This document shows positions 51,552 to 60,562 of a DNA stretch of 64,000 nt, piece by piece (the stretch's first letter is position 1; each line of letters starts with the position of its first letter). The position numbers and the translations under genes are program-made. The DNA is taken from contig JAYOLL010000017.1 in NCBI GenBank assembly GCA_038120295.1, positions 1 through 64,000 of the forward strand. Reading direction: 5' to 3'. Source of the stretch: JAYOEY01 sp038120295. Lineage in GTDB: Bacteria > Pseudomonadota > Alphaproteobacteria > MPNO01 > UBA2964. The notes under the pieces are model-generated. The model saw only the letters and a list, made by a program, of their open reading frames with translations. It was not told where the DNA came from and made no database searches.

Positions 51552-51959
51552 CTACACCACCACATGTCGTGCGCGGCTGCCTCGCTCGATAGCTGCGGCG
51601 ACGAGCCGTTCGAGTCCCAGCCGGTGGCGCAGCATTTCCAGCAGCCGCAGCTCTTCCTGGCTGGCCGCCAGGTCGGCGGCGACGACGTCGCAGGCGATGG
51701 CGTAGGCCGTCTCGTGCAGTTTCTTCGGCACCGTGTCGGCGATGAAGTCGAGCACGTCGTCGAGCCCGTCCTCGCTATTGAGCATGTCGGCGCAGGCCTC
51801 CGAAACATGCGAGATATCGGTCTCGTCCAGATCGTGAAAGACCGGCATCATCTTCACCATGTCGCTGATCGTCGCGACCTCCGTCGTCGACATGTCGCTG
51901 TCCGCGGCGGACGCCAGCACCATCGTGTAGATCAGCCCCTCGTGATGTCGTTCGGTCAT
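51552..51959 (-). CDS. TerB family tellurite resistance-like protein
   Basis: 135-residue all-helical protein. LIYTMVLASAADSDMSTTEVATISDMV carries the acidic motif (ADSDMSTTE) typical of TerB metal-binding domains, and LLEMLRHRLGLERLVAAAIERG matches the last helices. Related TerB-like domains are found in membrane stress and metal homeostasis systems. No other ter genes adjoin it. Confidence 0.8.
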   Translation of the reverse strand: MTERHHEGLIYTMVLASAADSDMSTTEVATISDMVKMMPVFHDLDETDISHVSEACADMLNSEDGLDDVLDFIADTVPKKLHETAYAIACDVVAADLAASQEELRLLEMLRHRLGLERLVAAAIERGSRARHVVV

Positions 51960-52045
51960 CGTCGAAACTCCTGAATTTGCATTGCAGCGCTGATACTTGC
52001 GCCCGGGGAAAAGGTCAAGGTTTGGGTCAATTGTTGGTTACCTAA

Positions 52046-52124
52046 GTCGTCATCACCGGGCTTATCCCGGTGATCTCGTTCCAAATGGATTGATATTGCC
52101 GGGTCAAGCCCGGCAATGACGAGA
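52046..52124. repeat. Composite intergenic palindrome (copy 2 plus ATTGCCGGG variant)
   Basis: ATCACCGGG-CTTAT-CCCGGTGAT (52052-52074) and ATTGCCGGG-TCAAG-CCCGGCAAT (52094-52117) stand 19 bases apart, each with 9-bp arms and a five-base loop. They are enclosed by an outer inverted repeat CGTCAT...ATGACG. The first palindrome equals the one at 49061. Confidence 0.85.
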
Positions 52125-52128
52125 ATTA

Positions 52129-54933
52129 TTACAAACGCGCGCTCAGAAACGCCCGCGTCTCTGCCACCGCCTCGGCCAGCCCGACGCGCTGCACCTCTAC
52201 CCCGTCCGGGAACGCACCCAGCAGGCGCGACGGCGTTCTGGAATCCAGCATGACGAACACGCCCCGGTCGTCGGCGCGGCGCGTCAGCCGTCCGTAGGCC
52301 TGTTTGAGACGCAGCCGCGTGATGCGGTCGTCATAGGACGCGCCGCCGAACGCCTTCTTGCGGGCGCGGTGCAGGATGGTCGGGCGCGGCCACGGCACGC
52401 GGTCGAACACGACGAGCCGCAGCGCCCGGCCGGGCACATCGACGCCGTCGCGGATCGCATCGGTACCCAGCAGGCAGGTCTCTTCCTCGGCGCGAAAAAT
52501 CTCGATCAGGCTGGCCGTGTCCATCCGGTCGACATGCTGCGCCAGCAACCCAAGTCCTGCTTCTTCAAGAGGTCCGGCGATGCGCTCATGCACCGCGCGC
52601 AGCCGCGCGATGGCGGTGAACAGGCCGAGCCCGCCTCCGCCCGACGCGATGAACAGCTCGCGATAGGCGGCGGAGACCTGCGCCGCATCGTCGCGCCCCA
52701 CATCGGTGACGACGAACACACGCGTCTGCGCCGGATAGTCGAACGGCGACGGCGCCGCGGCGCGGATCGCCGGGCGGGCCAGATGCGCCGCGCCGGTCAC
52801 GGATTCCGCCGCTTGCCAGTCGACCTCCACATCGCCCGTGCCGTCGCGCAGCGTGGCCGATGTGACGACCAGCCCGTGCGCCGGCGCGGCCACCGCTTCG
52901 GCAAACGGTATCGTCGGGTCGACCCAGTGCCGGTGCATGGCGGCGTCGATATCTCTGCCCTGGTCGCGACTTACCGAGAACCAGTCCACGAAAGTTTGGG
53001 TTTCCTCCGGCTCGTTGTCGTTGGTCTCGCACAGCCTCAACAACATCCCCCGCCACGCTTCGACCTCGCCTTCGGTCCGCCGCCGCAGCCCGCGCGCGGT
53101 CGCTTCGATCCGCTGCCGCGTCGGGGTGTCGAGCGACGACGATTCCTCATCCAGCAGCTTCAAAAGCCTGCTCGTCAGCGCCTTCATCGGGCGCGACAGA
53201 ACGCCCAGCGCGTCTTCCAGCGTCCGCGCCGCCTCGAACATGCCGTCAATCGGCGGGCGCGTGTCGGTCTCCAGATTGTAGCTGCCCCGCGTGTCCTTAG
53301 ACCGCGCATAGACCTGCTGGCGGACAAGGGCGAGAAACGCCTCCGCCGGGCCGCGCGGGCGCGCGCCGTCGCCGATGCGCTGCGGCCAGTTCGGGCCGGG
53401 CAGGATGCGCGCGGCGTCCTGCACCGCCGACAAGGCCTCGCCGACTGCTGCATCGGCGTGCGACAGGTCCTCGATGCGTCTTGCGAGCCCGCGCGCCCGG
53501 CTGCGTCCGCCGCCTTCCGCGCCCAGCAGCCAGCGGCGCAGCTCGGCGCCCTGGCGTCCCGACAGCTCGGCGGAGAAGGCCGAGTCCGCCGCGTCGAACA
53601 GGTGATGCCCCTCGTCGAACACCAGCCGGGTCGGCACGTTGCCGTCGTCCAGCCCGCCGAGCGCGGCCTGCGCCATCACCAGCGCGTGGTTGGCGACCAC
53701 GATGTCGGCGCGGCGCGCCTGCCGCACGGTGCGCTCGATGAAGCATTTGCTGTAATGAGAGCAGGACGAATAGATGCATTCGCCGCGCCGGTCGGCCAGC
53801 CCCAGCGTGTCGCGCCAGCCTAGCAGGTCGGCCAGCCAGGCCGGGAAATCGCCGCCCATGATGTCGCCGGTGCGCGTCCGGCCGGCCCAGCGCGCGAGAA
53901 TGCCGAGCGCCGTCGCGCTGGCCTGCCGCATCGGCAGGCGGCCGAGCGCTTCCTCCATGTTCAGGAGGCACAGATAGTTCTCGCGCCCCTTGCGGATCAC
54001 CACGCGCCGCGCCTTGACGACCGGATCGGGATGCAGCCGGTCGCACTCGCCGTCGATCTGGCGCTGCAGGTTCCGCGTATAGGTGCTGATCCACACCGTG
54101 CCGCCGTTCTTCTCGGCCCACAGGCTGGCCGGCGCGATATAGCCCAGCGTCTTGCCGACACCGGTGCCGGCCTCGGCGACCACCGCGTTAGGCGCGTCCG
54201 GTTCCTCGCGCGGGGCGAAGGCTGGACAGACGGCGGAAGCGTAATCGGCCTGCTGCGGGCGCGCCTCGGCATCGGCGCCGACCAGATCGGCCAGCCTTTC
54301 GCGGGCCTCCGCCGGGTCGACCGCGAAATTCTCGGGCGGCGGTTCGGGCGCATGCTCGGCCCAGCCGGGCAGCCGCACCCAGACATCGAGCCCCTGGCGC
54401 GGCCGGTCGCGGTCCTCCGCCGGATGAGACTTTTCCAGCGCTGCAACCACGGCCGGTCCCCAACCCCAGTGACCCTGCGCCATGGTGCGCGCGATGGGCA
54501 GCGCGTCGCGCTCGTGACTCATCGTGCGGTCCAGCGCGTCGATATCGGCGAGACCGGCCAGCAGGGTTTCCGCCGCGCGGCGCAGCGCGCGCGCCTGATC
54601 CTCCAGACCGTCCGGCTCCTCCAGCCCCAGCGCCGCGGCGATGCCGGCGGGCGTCGGTACGCAGAATTCCGCCGGTCGGGCGAAGGCGAACAGCTCCAGC
54701 ACGTCGAGCGCCGGGAAGCGCTCGACCCCCAGCCGCTTGGCGACTTCCGGCGCATGACACAGGATCGGCGGCGGCGCGCCTCTGATCGCGGCCAGCGCGT
54801 CGCGCGGGGACAGGGTGCGGACCGTCCCCTCGGGCGTCAGAATCGCCACCGAGCGCAGCCCGGCGACGATTGTCAGCCGTTCCAGCGCCGGCGGGCCGGG
54901 AGGTTCCAGATCGGGGGTAAGCGCGTCTGCCAT
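52129..54933 (-). CDS. ATP-dependent DNA helicase, DinG/XPD-like
   Basis: 934-residue superfamily 2 helicase. Walker A is AEAGTGVGKTLGYIAPAS, and DEGHH replaces DEAH as motif II. Four Cys for an iron-sulfur cluster are seen in NYLCLLN and ECIYSSCSHYSKC, placing it in the XPD/DinG Fe-S group. Motif III is VVTSATL, motif V/VI GVDVPG and KQAYGRLTRR. The N-terminal ~200 residues are an alphaproteobacterial extension. It unwinds 5'-3' and helps with R-loops or repair by homology. Confidence 0.9.
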   Translation of the reverse strand: MADALTPDLEPPGPPALERLTIVAGLRSVAILTPEGTVRTLSPRDALAAIRGAPPPILCHAPEVAKRLGVERFPALDVLELFAFARPAEFCVPTPAGIAAALGLEEPDGLEDQARALRRAAETLLAGLADIDALDRTMSHERDALPIARTMAQGHWGWGPAVVAALEKSHPAEDRDRPRQGLDVWVRLPGWAEHAPEPPPENFAVDPAEARERLADLVGADAEARPQQADYASAVCPAFAPREEPDAPNAVVAEAGTGVGKTLGYIAPASLWAEKNGGTVWISTYTRNLQRQIDGECDRLHPDPVVKARRVVIRKGRENYLCLLNMEEALGRLPMRQASATALGILARWAGRTRTGDIMGGDFPAWLADLLGWRDTLGLADRRGECIYSSCSHYSKCFIERTVRQARRADIVVANHALVMAQAALGGLDDGNVPTRLVFDEGHHLFDAADSAFSAELSGRQGAELRRWLLGAEGGGRSRARGLARRIEDLSHADAAVGEALSAVQDAARILPGPNWPQRIGDGARPRGPAEAFLALVRQQVYARSKDTRGSYNLETDTRPPIDGMFEAARTLEDALGVLSRPMKALTSRLLKLLDEESSSLDTPTRQRIEATARGLRRRTEGEVEAWRGMLLRLCETNDNEPEETQTFVDWFSVSRDQGRDIDAAMHRHWVDPTIPFAEAVAAPAHGLVVTSATLRDGTGDVEVDWQAAESVTGAAHLARPAIRAAAPSPFDYPAQTRVFVVTDVGRDDAAQVSAAYRELFIASGGGGLGLFTAIARLRAVHERIAGPLEEAGLGLLAQHVDRMDTASLIEIFRAEEETCLLGTDAIRDGVDVPGRALRLVVFDRVPWPRPTILHRARKKAFGGASYDDRITRLRLKQAYGRLTRRADDRGVFVMLDSRTPSRLLGAFPDGVEVQRVGLAEAVAETRAFLSARL

Positions 54934-55053
54934 GGACGAAACTATACAGGGCGGAGTGACTCGGCGCGCCTGCGCTGCCCGTTTCGCCTGTGCCGATTGA
55001 CGGGAAGCCCTGCCGCGCCTAGTTTCCCGCCGGATAATTCAGGAGAAGAGCCC

Positions 55054-56640
55054 GTGGACACCGTCCGCACACTTGCCCAGGACGCCCGCGCCTGGCCGTT
55101 CGAGGAGGCGCGCAAACTTCTGGCGCGGCTCAATGGCGAGACGCCGGAAAAGGGCTACGCCCTGTTCGAGACCGGCTATGGCCCGTCCGGCCTGCCGCAT
55201 ATCGGCACGTTCGGCGAGGTCGCGCGTACCATCATGGTGCGCCGCGCCTTCGAGACACTCAGCGACATCCCGACGCGTCTGTTTGCATTTTCGGACGATA
55301 TGGACGGGCTGCGCGCGGTGCCCGACAACGTGCCGAACCAGGAGATGCTGGCCGAGCATATCGGCAAGCCGCTGACCGCGGTGCCCGATCCGTTCGAGCG
55401 CTTCGAAAGCTTCGGCCATCACAACAACGCCAAGCTGCGCGAATTTCTCGATACGTTCGGGTTCGAGTACGAGTTCCGCAGCGCGACCGAGTGCTACCGC
55501 TCCGGCGAGTTCGACGCGACATTGCTGACCCTGCTGCAGCGCTACGACGCGGTGACCAAGGTCATTCTGCCGACGCTCGGCCCGGACCGGCGCGCGACCT
55601 ACAGCCCGTTCCTGCCGGTCTGTCCCGATACGGGGCGGGTCCTGCTGGCGCCGGTGGTGGCGACCGACGCGGACGCCGGCACCATCACCTATGAGAACGA
55701 GGCGGGCGCGAAGGTCGAGACGCCGGTCACCGGCGGGCATTGCAAACTGCAATGGAAGGCCGACTGGGCGATGCGCTGGACCGCGCTCGGCGTCGATTAC
55801 GAGATGTCGGGCAAGGACCTGATCGATTCCGTCAGGCTGTCGTCGCGCATCTGCCAGATTCTCGGCGGCAAGCCGCCCGAGGGCTTCACCTACGAGCTAT
55901 TCCTCGACGAGAACGGCGAGAAGATCTCCAAGTCGCGCGGCAACGGGCTGACGGTCGACGAATGGCTGCGCTATGCGCCGCCGGAATCGCTGGCGCTCTA
56001 CATGTTCAACTCGCCGCGCAAGGCGAAGCGGCTCTATTTCGACGTGATTCCGCGCCATGTCGACGATTACCTGACCTTCCTCGGCAAGTTCGCCAGCGAG
56101 GATGAGGAAAAGCGTATCGAGAACCCGGCCTGGCATATCCATGGCGGCCAGCCGCCGTCCGCGGAGGACTCCATCAGCTTCGCGCTGCTGCTCAACCTGG
56201 CATCCGCCTGCAACACCGACGAAAAGCAGGTGCTGTGGGGGTTCATCACGCGCTACGCGCCGGATGCGACGCCGGAAAGCGAGCCGATCCTCGACCGGCT
56301 GGTGGAGCACGCGATCCACTACTATCTGGATTTCGTGAAGCCGGAGAAACGGTTCCGCGCGCCGTCGGATGCGGAACGCGCGGCGCTGGAAGACCTCGCC
56401 GCGACGCTGGAAGCGCTGCCCGCGGACGCAGACGCAGCGGCGATCCAGAACGAGATCTACGAGGTCGGCAAGCGCAACGGGTTCGAAAACCTGCGTGAAT
56501 GGTTCAAGGCGCTCTACGAAATCCTGCTGGGCCGCGAACAGGGTCCGCGCATGGGGTCCTTCGTCGCGCTTTACGGCGTCTCGGAAACGCTATCGCTGAT
56601 CCGGCGGGTGCTGGCCGGCGAGGATATCTCCGAAGGGTGA
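55054..56640 (+). CDS. lysK: Lysyl-tRNA synthetase, class I
   Basis: 528 residues. The class I Rossmann catalytic core has GPSGLPHIGTFGE (HIGH-type) and KISKSRGNG (KMSKS). This archaeal-type LysRS replaces the class II enzyme in many alphaproteobacteria. GTG 55054 is set by AGGAGA at 55041-55046; a much longer open frame upstream reads across dinG and is an artefact. It charges tRNA-Lys in the cytoplasm. Confidence 0.95.
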   Translation: MDTVRTLAQDARAWPFEEARKLLARLNGETPEKGYALFETGYGPSGLPHIGTFGEVARTIMVRRAFETLSDIPTRLFAFSDDMDGLRAVPDNVPNQEMLAEHIGKPLTAVPDPFERFESFGHHNNAKLREFLDTFGFEYEFRSATECYRSGEFDATLLTLLQRYDAVTKVILPTLGPDRRATYSPFLPVCPDTGRVLLAPVVATDADAGTITYENEAGAKVETPVTGGHCKLQWKADWAMRWTALGVDYEMSGKDLIDSVRLSSRICQILGGKPPEGFTYELFLDENGEKISKSRGNGLTVDEWLRYAPPESLALYMFNSPRKAKRLYFDVIPRHVDDYLTFLGKFASEDEEKRIENPAWHIHGGQPPSAEDSISFALLLNLASACNTDEKQVLWGFITRYAPDATPESEPILDRLVEHAIHYYLDFVKPEKRFRAPSDAERAALEDLAATLEALPADADAAAIQNEIYEVGKRNGFENLREWFKALYEILLGREQGPRMGSFVALYGVSETLSLIRRVLAGEDISEG

Positions 56641-56674
56641 GGGGCCGGTCGGGCGTCGCCCAACACGTACCCGG

Positions 56675-57001
56675 TCAGCCGCGTTTTTTACGCGAAGGCT
56701 TTTTCTTCAACGCATCGGCCAGCGCCCTGGCTCCTTCCGCCAGCGGTTCGCGATGGGCTTCGTCGATCGTGGCTTCGTCCGTCACCGCGACGGCCATTTC
56801 CTTCAGGATGTCGGCCAGCAGGTAGTAATTCAGGTGCACCGCGACTTCCCGGCGTTCATCGCTATCGTTCTCGATCTTGAGCAGAACCTCGTCAGTGTCT
56901 ACGTGGACCTCGAACGATGAATCCCGGCCGAAAATGCCGAAATAGGCCTTGTCGGGAAAATCCACCGAGACGGTCGCCTTGTCGGTAATGGGTTTCTTCA
57001 T
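56675..57001 (-). CDS. Small hypothetical protein, beta-alpha
   Basis: 108 residues: ATVSVDFPDKAYFGIFGRDSSFEVHVDTDEVLLKIEN gives alternating strands, then helices HLNYYLLADILKEMAVAVTD and REPLAEGARALADAL, ending in a basic tail KKKPSRKKRG. I do not recognise the family. Codon use matches the neighbours and the gene sits 28 bp downstream of the methyltransferase gene, so it is probably real and co-transcribed. Confidence 0.65.
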   Translation of the reverse strand: MKKPITDKATVSVDFPDKAYFGIFGRDSSFEVHVDTDEVLLKIENDSDERREVAVHLNYYLLADILKEMAVAVTDEATIDEAHREPLAEGARALADALKKKPSRKKRG

Positions 57002-57028
57002 GGATGCATTCCTCTTTCGACGATTTAT

Positions 57029-57862
57029 CTATTGCGCTTTCCAGCCGATCCCCATTCTGGCGTAGTTGGGCACGCGAAGTTGCCCGTCCTCGACATAGGG
57101 CGCCCAGGCCTCGAACATTGCTTCCTTAAGGCGGTCGAACTCGGTTTCGTCCATGCCTTCGGTCCTGTCGGAGAAGCTGCGCCTGAGTCCGTTGGCGATG
57201 TAGACGTCCATATCCGGCACTTCGTTCCGGTAACGCAGCTCGCGTTCTTCCGTCCGGACGAATCCGGCCTCATCGAGCACCGCCAGGATCGCTCCCGGCT
57301 CGCCCATGCAGTGGCGCGCCGCGGGCGGCGGTTCCTCTTCGTGGAAATAGCTGGCGATCGTCCGGCGCGGCACGAAGAAGGGCGGGTTCTCGTCATACGG
57401 CCCCCACATGACATAGGCGATGCGCCCGCCGGGCTTCAGGGTTCGCAGGGCCTCGCGCGCCGCGGCGATCTTGTCGGCGGCATACATCAAGCCGAACCGG
57501 CAGGTGACGCAGTCGAACATTCCGTCGGGAACGGGCAGGGCCATCATGTCGGCGGCGGTGAAATGCATGACGTCCAGGCCGAGGTTTTCCGCCCTGCCGC
57601 GGGCCGTCTCCAGCATTTTCGGCGTCAGGTCGGTGCAAAGGACCATCCCGTCGCCCTCCATGGAATCGGCGATGCTGACCGACGGGTTGCCGGAACCGCC
57701 AGCGATATCGAGTATCGTTTCGCCCGGCCGGATGTCCAGCTCGGCGATGATCATCCGGTTGAAACTGTCGTCCTGCGAGCGGCCTTTCGGGGCCGACTTC
57801 GCCCATGCCTTGCTGCGCTTCGCCCAGCGGGCCGCCATGGTCTGATCGGCTTTTTCCGTCAC
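57029..57862 (-). CDS. Class I SAM-dependent methyltransferase (UbiE/COQ5-like)
   Basis: 277 residues. Motif I ETILDIAGGSGNPSVSIA, motif II VLCTDLTPKMLETA and post-motif FDCVTCRFGLMYAADKIAAAREALRTLKPGGRI are the UbiE/Methyltransf_11 pattern. Start GTG 57862, two bases after the stop of a small zinc-ribbon frame. A quinone or small-molecule acceptor is likely, but the true ubiE usually has another genomic context, so the acceptor is open. Confidence 0.87.
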   Translation of the reverse strand: MTEKADQTMAARWAKRSKAWAKSAPKGRSQDDSFNRMIIAELDIRPGETILDIAGGSGNPSVSIADSMEGDGMVLCTDLTPKMLETARGRAENLGLDVMHFTAADMMALPVPDGMFDCVTCRFGLMYAADKIAAAREALRTLKPGGRIAYVMWGPYDENPPFFVPRRTIASYFHEEEPPPAARHCMGEPGAILAVLDEAGFVRTEERELRYRNEVPDMDVYIANGLRRSFSDRTEGMDETEFDRLKEAMFEAWAPYVEDGQLRVPNYARMGIGWKAQ

Positions 57863-57864
57863 CC

Positions 57865-58083
57865 TTATTCACTCCTGTTTAACGCCGGTTGCGCCCTGGA
57901 CATTAAATGCGTGCGTCCTGTTTTCCGGCGGCCCGTCCGTTCCGCGCAGTCGTAACAGAGCGGCGGCGGGTTTTCTTCCACCCATGCCCCGTCGATCCAG
58001 GCGATGGAATGCTGGTCCACCAGGTCAGGACTGTACCAATTAACGCAAAGCGGGCACGGCGGCCGGCTTACTGGCTGGCCCAG
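57865..58083 (-). CDS. Small zinc-ribbon-like protein (start codon unclear)
   Basis: An open frame between the repressor and methyltransferase genes reads CPLCVNWYSPDLVDQHS, then AWIDGAWVEENPPPLCYDCAERTG, and ends at TAA (57865-57867). Two CxxC pairs about 36 residues apart suggest a treble-clef/zinc-ribbon. The coding looks real, but upstream there is no ATG, GTG or TTG before the first CxxC: the frame closes at a TGA near 58130, and only CTG codons (58083, 58101) are available. Alternatives are a start inside (GTG before DQHS), an error, or a decayed gene. It abuts the methyltransferase start, suggesting an operon. Confidence 0.45.
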   Translation of the reverse strand: MGQPVSRPPCPLCVNWYSPDLVDQHSIAWIDGAWVEENPPPLCYDCAERTGRRKTGRTHLMSRAQPALNRSE

Positions 58084-58700
58084 ACGATCCGGTGCATCCA
58101 GGCGAGCTCGCCTGCCGGAATTACCGGGTCTTCATGATCCCGGTTGATCGATTTCAGGGATGTTTCGGAGGCGGTCTGACGGATCAGCTCCTTGACCATG
58201 ACCTCGCCGCTCACCGTTCTCGCTACGACCCGGTCGCCGATTGCTGTGCGGGCCACGGGCGATACGATGATCCGGTCGCCCGGCCGGAACACGGGCATCA
58301 TGCTTTCGCCCGTTATCTCCAGCGCATAGGCGCTGTCATCGCCTACATCCGGCCCTTCCACCTCGGTCCAGCCGGCCCCTGCAGGCAGGCCGCTATCGTC
58401 GAAGAAGCCGCCTGTACCCGCCTTGGCGAGGCCGATCAGCGGATAGCGCGCGCCCTGTCCGGCGCCCGCCGCCGAGCCGACATAGCGGACGAAATCCAGC
58501 AGGGTCAGACCTGTCGCCTCGAGAATCTTCGAGATGCTTTCGGTGGTTGGCCAGCGGGGTTTGCCCTGCGCGTTGATACGCTTGCTCTTGTTGAATGTGG
58601 TGGGGTCGAGCCCGGCGCGTCTTGCGAGTCCTGACGGGGAGTAGCCGGTTCCCGCGGCCATCCGGTCGATCCCGTCCCAGATATCCCGATGCTGAAGCAT
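58068..58700 (-). CDS. HTH repressor with S24 peptidase domain (LexA/CI-like)
   Basis: 210 residues. N-terminal helix-turn-helix (SPSGLARRAGLDPTTFNKSK, then TESISKILEATGLTLLDFV). C-terminal S24 domain with an Ala-Gly cleavage site in LAKAGTGG, nucleophile Ser in ITGESMMPVFRPGD and catalytic Lys in GEVMVKELI. Such repressors self-cleave with RecA filaments or respond to other stress. No phage genes are adjacent, so a host regulator is likelier than a prophage remnant. Confidence 0.88.
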   Translation of the reverse strand: MLQHRDIWDGIDRMAAGTGYSPSGLARRAGLDPTTFNKSKRINAQGKPRWPTTESISKILEATGLTLLDFVRYVGSAAGAGQGARYPLIGLAKAGTGGFFDDSGLPAGAGWTEVEGPDVGDDSAYALEITGESMMPVFRPGDRIIVSPVARTAIGDRVVARTVSGEVMVKELIRQTASETSLKSINRDHEDPVIPAGELAWMHRIVWASQ

Positions 58701-58792
58701 GGCCCTTCTCCGTCGACAGTGTTACCGGAAGCGAAAAGCGGAATTATGCGGCCCGGATCGGAACCGGGCAACCGCGACTTGCGAACCGCGCC

Positions 58793-59260
58793 TCAGCTGT
58801 CCGACGCAGGCGCCGACAGGTCGCCGTCCGCGTCGGAGAAGGATCGCGCATAGGCGTGGATATGATTGACCATGGCGTGGAGCCCGTTGGCGCGGTTGCC
58901 GCTCAGATGCGAGCCGAGCTCGATTGTTTCGAAGAAGTCGGGCGGGGTGGACAGGATTTCGTCCGCCGTTCGGTGAGAATAGACGCGCAGCAGAAGCGCG
59001 ATCAGCCCCTGAACGATGACCGCGTCGCTGTCGGCTTCGAACAGGATCCGTTCGCCGTCTTCCGATGCCCGGAACCAGACCTGCGACTGGCAGCCTCGGA
59101 CGCGATACTGCTCGGTTTTGCAGTCGTCCGGCAGCCCGTCGAGTTTGCGACCGAGCTCGACGATGTATTCGTAGCGGTCGACCCAGTCGTCGAACAGGGC
59201 GAACTCGTCGATGATGCTCTGTTTCGCCTCCTCAATGGAGGAGAACTCCGGTTCGGTCAC
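58793..59260 (-). CDS. sufE: SufE family cysteine desulfurase activator
   Basis: 155 residues from GTG 59260 (MTEPEFSSIEEAKQSIIDEF). The sulfur-accepting Cys is in YRVRGCQSQVWF, and the flanking GSHLSGNRANGLHAMVNHI is typical. It takes persulfide sulfur from SufS for Fe-S cluster assembly. A longer upstream extension to 59389 does not match the family. Divergent from pyrD. Confidence 0.93.
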   Translation of the reverse strand: MTEPEFSSIEEAKQSIIDEFALFDDWVDRYEYIVELGRKLDGLPDDCKTEQYRVRGCQSQVWFRASEDGERILFEADSDAVIVQGLIALLLRVYSHRTADEILSTPPDFFETIELGSHLSGNRANGLHAMVNHIHAYARSFSDADGDLSAPASDS

Positions 59261-59403
59261 AGCCCAGACTCTCGATTGCGGGAAAGGTCGGGTTGATATA
59301 TTCGCTTGCGCCCGGAGGTTCAATAACTTCGGGCAATGGCCGTCATCGCTGAATCGCTCGGTATCGCTCGCTCCGAATCGACCCGTCACCTATCGTCCAG
59401 CGC

Positions 59404-60540
59404 ATGGCATCGACCGTCTTTTCAGATAGTAGAAAGCGAGAAATAGCCTCGCGCACCGGGGATTCTTCTCAGGGAAGACGATTAGACCTGTTTCGCACCG
59501 GTACCGCTTTGCTGCGGCGGCTGCCTCCCAACATGGCGCACCGGGCAGCGATCCTCGCGCTCAAGCATCGGCTGACGCCGACCGATCGGGAACCGGATGC
59601 GCCGGTTCTGGCGACCCGGCTCTGGGGGATGGATTTTTCCAACCCGATCGGCATGGCGGCGGGGTTCGACAAGGACGCCGAGGCGCTCGACGGGCTTATC
59701 GCATCCGGATTCGGTTTTGCCGAAGCCGGCACCGTGACGCCGCTGCCCCAGCCCGGCAATCCCAGACCCAACCTGTTCCGCCTCCCCGAGGACAGGGCGC
59801 TGATCAACCGGCTTGGGTTTCCCAGCCGGGGTCTCGACCGGTTCGCGCAGAATTTTGCAAACCGGGAGCGTTCCGGCGCGATCGTCGGCGTCAATGTCGG
59901 CATCAATACCGGCACCGACGATGCGATCCGGGACATCACGGCAGGGATTTCTCGGCTGGCGAACGATGCGTCCTATCTGGTGATCAACGTGTCCTGTCCG
60001 AATACCCCCGGCCTCTGTGTCTGGCAGGAGCGGGAGCATCTTCGTCCTCTGCTCGATGGTGCGATTGCCGCGCGCGACGCGGCCCATGCCGAGACGCCGA
60101 TGCTGGTGAAGATTTCTCCCGATCTCGACGATGAAGGGCTGGAGGCGGTCGCGGAAATCTCGCTCGCCGCCGGCATTGACGGGCTGATTGCGGCGAATAC
60201 CACGACGGTAAGACCGGCTTCGCTCCGCGGTGCTGATGCGCAGCAAACGGGCGGACTCAGTGGTCCGCCGCTGGCTGCGCCGGCAACGGAAGCGCTGTCG
60301 AAACTGTACCGGCTGACCGGCGGAAAAATTCCTCTGATCGGCTGCGGCGGCATTTCCAGCGCGAGGGACGCCTATGCCCGGATTCGCGCCGGCGCGACGC
60401 TGGTCCAGATATACACGGCGATGGTCTATGGCGGACCGGGGCTGGTCCGCGAGATCAAGGACGGGCTTGCCGCGCTTCTGATTGCCGACGGGTTCGCCTC
60501 GGTTTCAGACGCGGTCGGCGTCGATTGTCGCCAGTCATGA
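59404..60540 (+). CDS. pyrD: Dihydroorotate dehydrogenase, class 2-like, with altered active site
   Basis: 378-residue membrane-associated FMN/quinone enzyme of pyrimidine synthesis. N-terminal amphipathic helices (LFRTGTALLRRLPPNMAHRAA) are class 2. The TIM barrel has AAGFDKDAEAL, GFAEAGTVTPLPQPGN, VKISPDL and GLIAANTTT. Two active-site positions deviate. NVSCPNTPG has Cys198 where class 2 enzymes have Ser as catalytic base; Cys is the class 1 residue. NRLGFPSRG has Pro140 where Asn normally binds orotate. PGLR is also PGLC. Either substrate contacts are rearranged or the substrate differs. Confidence 0.85.
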   Translation: MASTVFSDSRKREIASRTGDSSQGRRLDLFRTGTALLRRLPPNMAHRAAILALKHRLTPTDREPDAPVLATRLWGMDFSNPIGMAAGFDKDAEALDGLIASGFGFAEAGTVTPLPQPGNPRPNLFRLPEDRALINRLGFPSRGLDRFAQNFANRERSGAIVGVNVGINTGTDDAIRDITAGISRLANDASYLVINVSCPNTPGLCVWQEREHLRPLLDGAIAARDAAHAETPMLVKISPDLDDEGLEAVAEISLAAGIDGLIAANTTTVRPASLRGADAQQTGGLSGPPLAAPATEALSKLYRLTGGKIPLIGCGGISSARDAYARIRAGATLVQIYTAMVYGGPGLVREIKDGLAALLIADGFASVSDAVGVDCRQS

Positions 60541-60562
60541 CCGGCGGGAGAATGGGAAAACT

